A stretch of 64,000 nt of DNA from Kuschelorhynchus macadamiae (lineage: Eukaryota > Arthropoda > Insecta > Coleoptera > Curculionidae), in assembly GCA_030620095.1 (NCBI GenBank), contig JAUTXW010005184.1:748501-812500 (forward strand), written 5' to 3'. Below, piece by piece: positions 61,860 through 64,000 of the stretch; the stretch's first letter is position 1, and each line of letters starts with the position of its first letter. The notes under the pieces were generated by a model. It saw only the letters and a program-made list of their open reading frames with translations. It was not told the DNA's origin and searched no databases. The translations under genes and the position numbers were made by a program.

Positions 61860-64000
61860 ATAACAATTATTGTCTCTTATATTATAATGAATGAATTTAC
61901 ATTTATACAAAAGCATTGCCTGTACAAGATTCTCATATGCAATTAGTGTTAGAATCAATGATAAAATATTATTTCTCTGTTGGGTATATCTGTCTCTCAA
62001 TGACATGGATGCTTACGTAAGTTTTTTTACTAAACTTAGTCGTCGCTCCGTTAAGGAAAACCACAGTTTTAGTTTGTGGTGATTTTAATACTTCAACTAC
62101 ACAAGGAGTCCAAGCTAATAACGGTATTTTTGAACCTTTAACACCCGTATTTACTAAAGAGGTTTAAATTTAGACCAGGTCTAACTTGACAGTTATAGGT
62201 TTAAGATGACATTTTTAACAATTGAACAAATATTTTTTATATATCACAATTACAAAATGATAGTGACATAAGCGAAACATATGTGGCGAATTAAGAATCT
62301 TAAGTACCATGGCAACTAGACATGGGCTAATTCTTAAATCTTTTTTGTGAATAGGGGGGCCCTTCTACAGTTTGATTCTGTTTTTAACAACAATAATAAA
62401 TTACTAGACTTAATTTTATGTAATAAGTTTAGAATTTTACAGATGGGTCACTGTTTGAGCCCTCTTGTGCCAGAGGATACACAAGACCCCTGTGTTGAAT
62501 GTCTTTTTGATATAAACTTGCTACTAGGACTTAATTGTAGTAAATATTTTAATTTTAAAAGAGCAAACTATAATAATATTAATCAGCAGATGATGAGCAT
62601 TAACTGGTACTCTTTTTAAATAAATGTTGAAATACCCGTCATGATACGTTTTTTGAAAAAAATAGATAGTATTTTATTTATAATTATTCAAGACGCTTAT
62701 GATAAAAAAATGATTTAAGTAGATATACTAAATCGATAGAGGATGACTTAGTTACTAATCCTCAAAGATTTTTTTCAATTAAAAAACAAATTGTAAGTAA
62801 CGTACTTAACGAAATTCACTGGAAAAACAAACGTGTAAGCGGTGGGGAGGATATCAGCGATTTATTTGGTTGCTATTTTGAGAGTGTTTTTGTGCCGGAG
62901 CGATGTCAATTTGATCTAAATTCTAAACCTCTAATTTTCAAACAATTTAGACCTATTGTTTTAAGCGATAGTGAAGTACTTAGAGGCTTGTAAGGCATTG
63001 ATTAGAAAGAAGGTGCTGGGCCGGACAAATTGCCCGCTGTTTTTATAAAAAAGTGTGCCTCTTCCCTCTGTGTACATATGACACACATTTTTAACCTTTC
63101 GTTAAAGACGGGGGTATTTCCGGATAGGTGGAAGACTGTCATGGTGATGCCAATATTTGAAAGTGGTCAAAAGAACGATGTTAAAAACTTAAAAACTATC
63201 GACCGATAAGCAAACTTTCTGTCATACCTAAGTTATTAGAAAAATTAATATATAAGTATATTTTTAACTTAGAAGTTAAAGTGTTATAATTACGGAAGAA
63301 ACAGCACGGCTTCTTCCAGCGACGCTCCCTGGAAAACAATTATTTATATTTTGTGAATACTTGGACCACCAACTGGACAGTAGGGTTCAAGTGGATGCCA
63401 TCTACACCGATTTTAGTAAAGCTTTTGACAAAATTAATCACAATGTACTGCTATGTTGACTGGCTGAGGTCGATGTGGGTGGCAATTTGCTCAGATGGGT
63501 TGATTCACACATTAAAGATCGATCTCAGTACATTTCTATACAACAGTTCTGTTCTCAACGTTTTCAAACTACTTCCGGTGTGCGTCAAGGGTCCCATTTG
63601 GAGCCACTATTTTTTATTATTTATATAAATGAGATTAAGTCCTGCTTTTATTATTGTAAATTTCTACTTTACGCAGATGATCTGAAGATGATTATTCCCA
63701 CCAACAATAATGAAGACGGTGACAAGCTTCAGAATGATTTGAATCGCTTAGTGTAAAAATTTCTCAATTTGGATAAATGCATTTCAATTACATTCTCTCG
63801 TAATCAAAGCCAGGTACCTCGAGTATATCATCAGAACAATACTCCTCTAAAAAGGTTGAGAACGTAAAAGACTTGGGTGTTATATTCGATTCGAAATTAC
63901 TTTTTGACTTGTATGTTAAATATGTTGTTAATTCTGCCTCAGAAATTTTAAGATTTTACAAGAAAATGTAAACCTTTTAAAAGCATAAAAGCATTTGTAT
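61860..64000 (+). pseudogene. Non-LTR retrotransposon, decayed, runs off the window
   Basis: Order on the + strand: the endonuclease end (FLCWVYLSLNDMDAY; then LVCGDFNTSTTQGVQ with the GDFN motif near 62070; NNNKLLDLILCNKFRI), a linker (SIEDDLVTNPQRFFSIKKQI, DLFGCYFESVFVPERCQF), then RT: GAGPDKLPAVFIKKCASSL, LSLKTGVFPDRWKTVMVMPI, YRPISKLSVIPKLLEKLI, YTDFSKAFDKINHNVLL, TTSGVRQGSHLEPLFFIIYI and LLYADDLKMIIPT with the catalytic Asp pair at about 63672-63683. DKCISITFSRNQSQ follows. It has at least six frame changes or stops. The C-terminus lies beyond 64000. It belongs to the same subfamily as 52611-56301. The 5' start is truncated or diverged. Confidence 0.85.

Overview
This window looks like AT-rich intronic and intergenic DNA from an insect. 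The order is not certain; a beetle-like, transposon-heavy genome would fit. I see no bacterial gene layout, no operons and no CRISPR. The two host exons I can name are on the + strand. The first (11060-11118) and second (34147-34410) join in phase and encode part of the extracellular amino-terminal domain of an insect NMDA-type glutamate receptor subunit 2 (Nmdar2). They are separated by an intron of about 23 kb. No further exon of this gene was found from 34411 to the end of the window, so the next intron is probably longer than 29 kb.

Almost everything else recognisable is decayed mobile DNA. Inside the 23-kb intron are a 53-bp retroposon with target-site duplications, several long inverted-repeat (foldback/MITE-like) elements, a YqaJ-exonuclease remnant, a Tc1/mariner-superfamily transposase with 82 residues between its second Asp and its Glu (its own gene carries a nested MITE in a perfect GT-AG intron), and a complete but dead mariner-like element with 50-bp terminal inverted repeats and TA duplications (31702-33880).

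Upstream of the first exon are a Penelope-like element remnant (reverse transcriptase end plus GIY-YIG endonuclease), a tandem-repeat-bearing dispersed element and a transposase fragment. Downstream of the second exon lie several (TA)n arrays, two non-LTR retrotransposons with one inserted into the other in the opposite orientation (38340-41213), two copies of a foldback element (42050-46250), a Crypton-like tyrosine recombinase remnant (47260-47960), a three-level nest (non-LTR RT, then mariner inserted exactly in its YADD codons, then an 827-bp TA array within the mariner; 52611-56301), an inverted pair carrying tRNA-like sequence (57490-58100), a Ty3/gypsy-like remnant with one LTR (58140-60034), and a further non-LTR element running off the end (61860-64000).

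(TA)n arrays total roughly 2 kb. At several sites the array directly abuts a short stem-loop module of Penelope-like type, which suggests these arrays are element tails or insertion targets and not random microsatellites. All family assignments come from reading translations by eye; no search was run.
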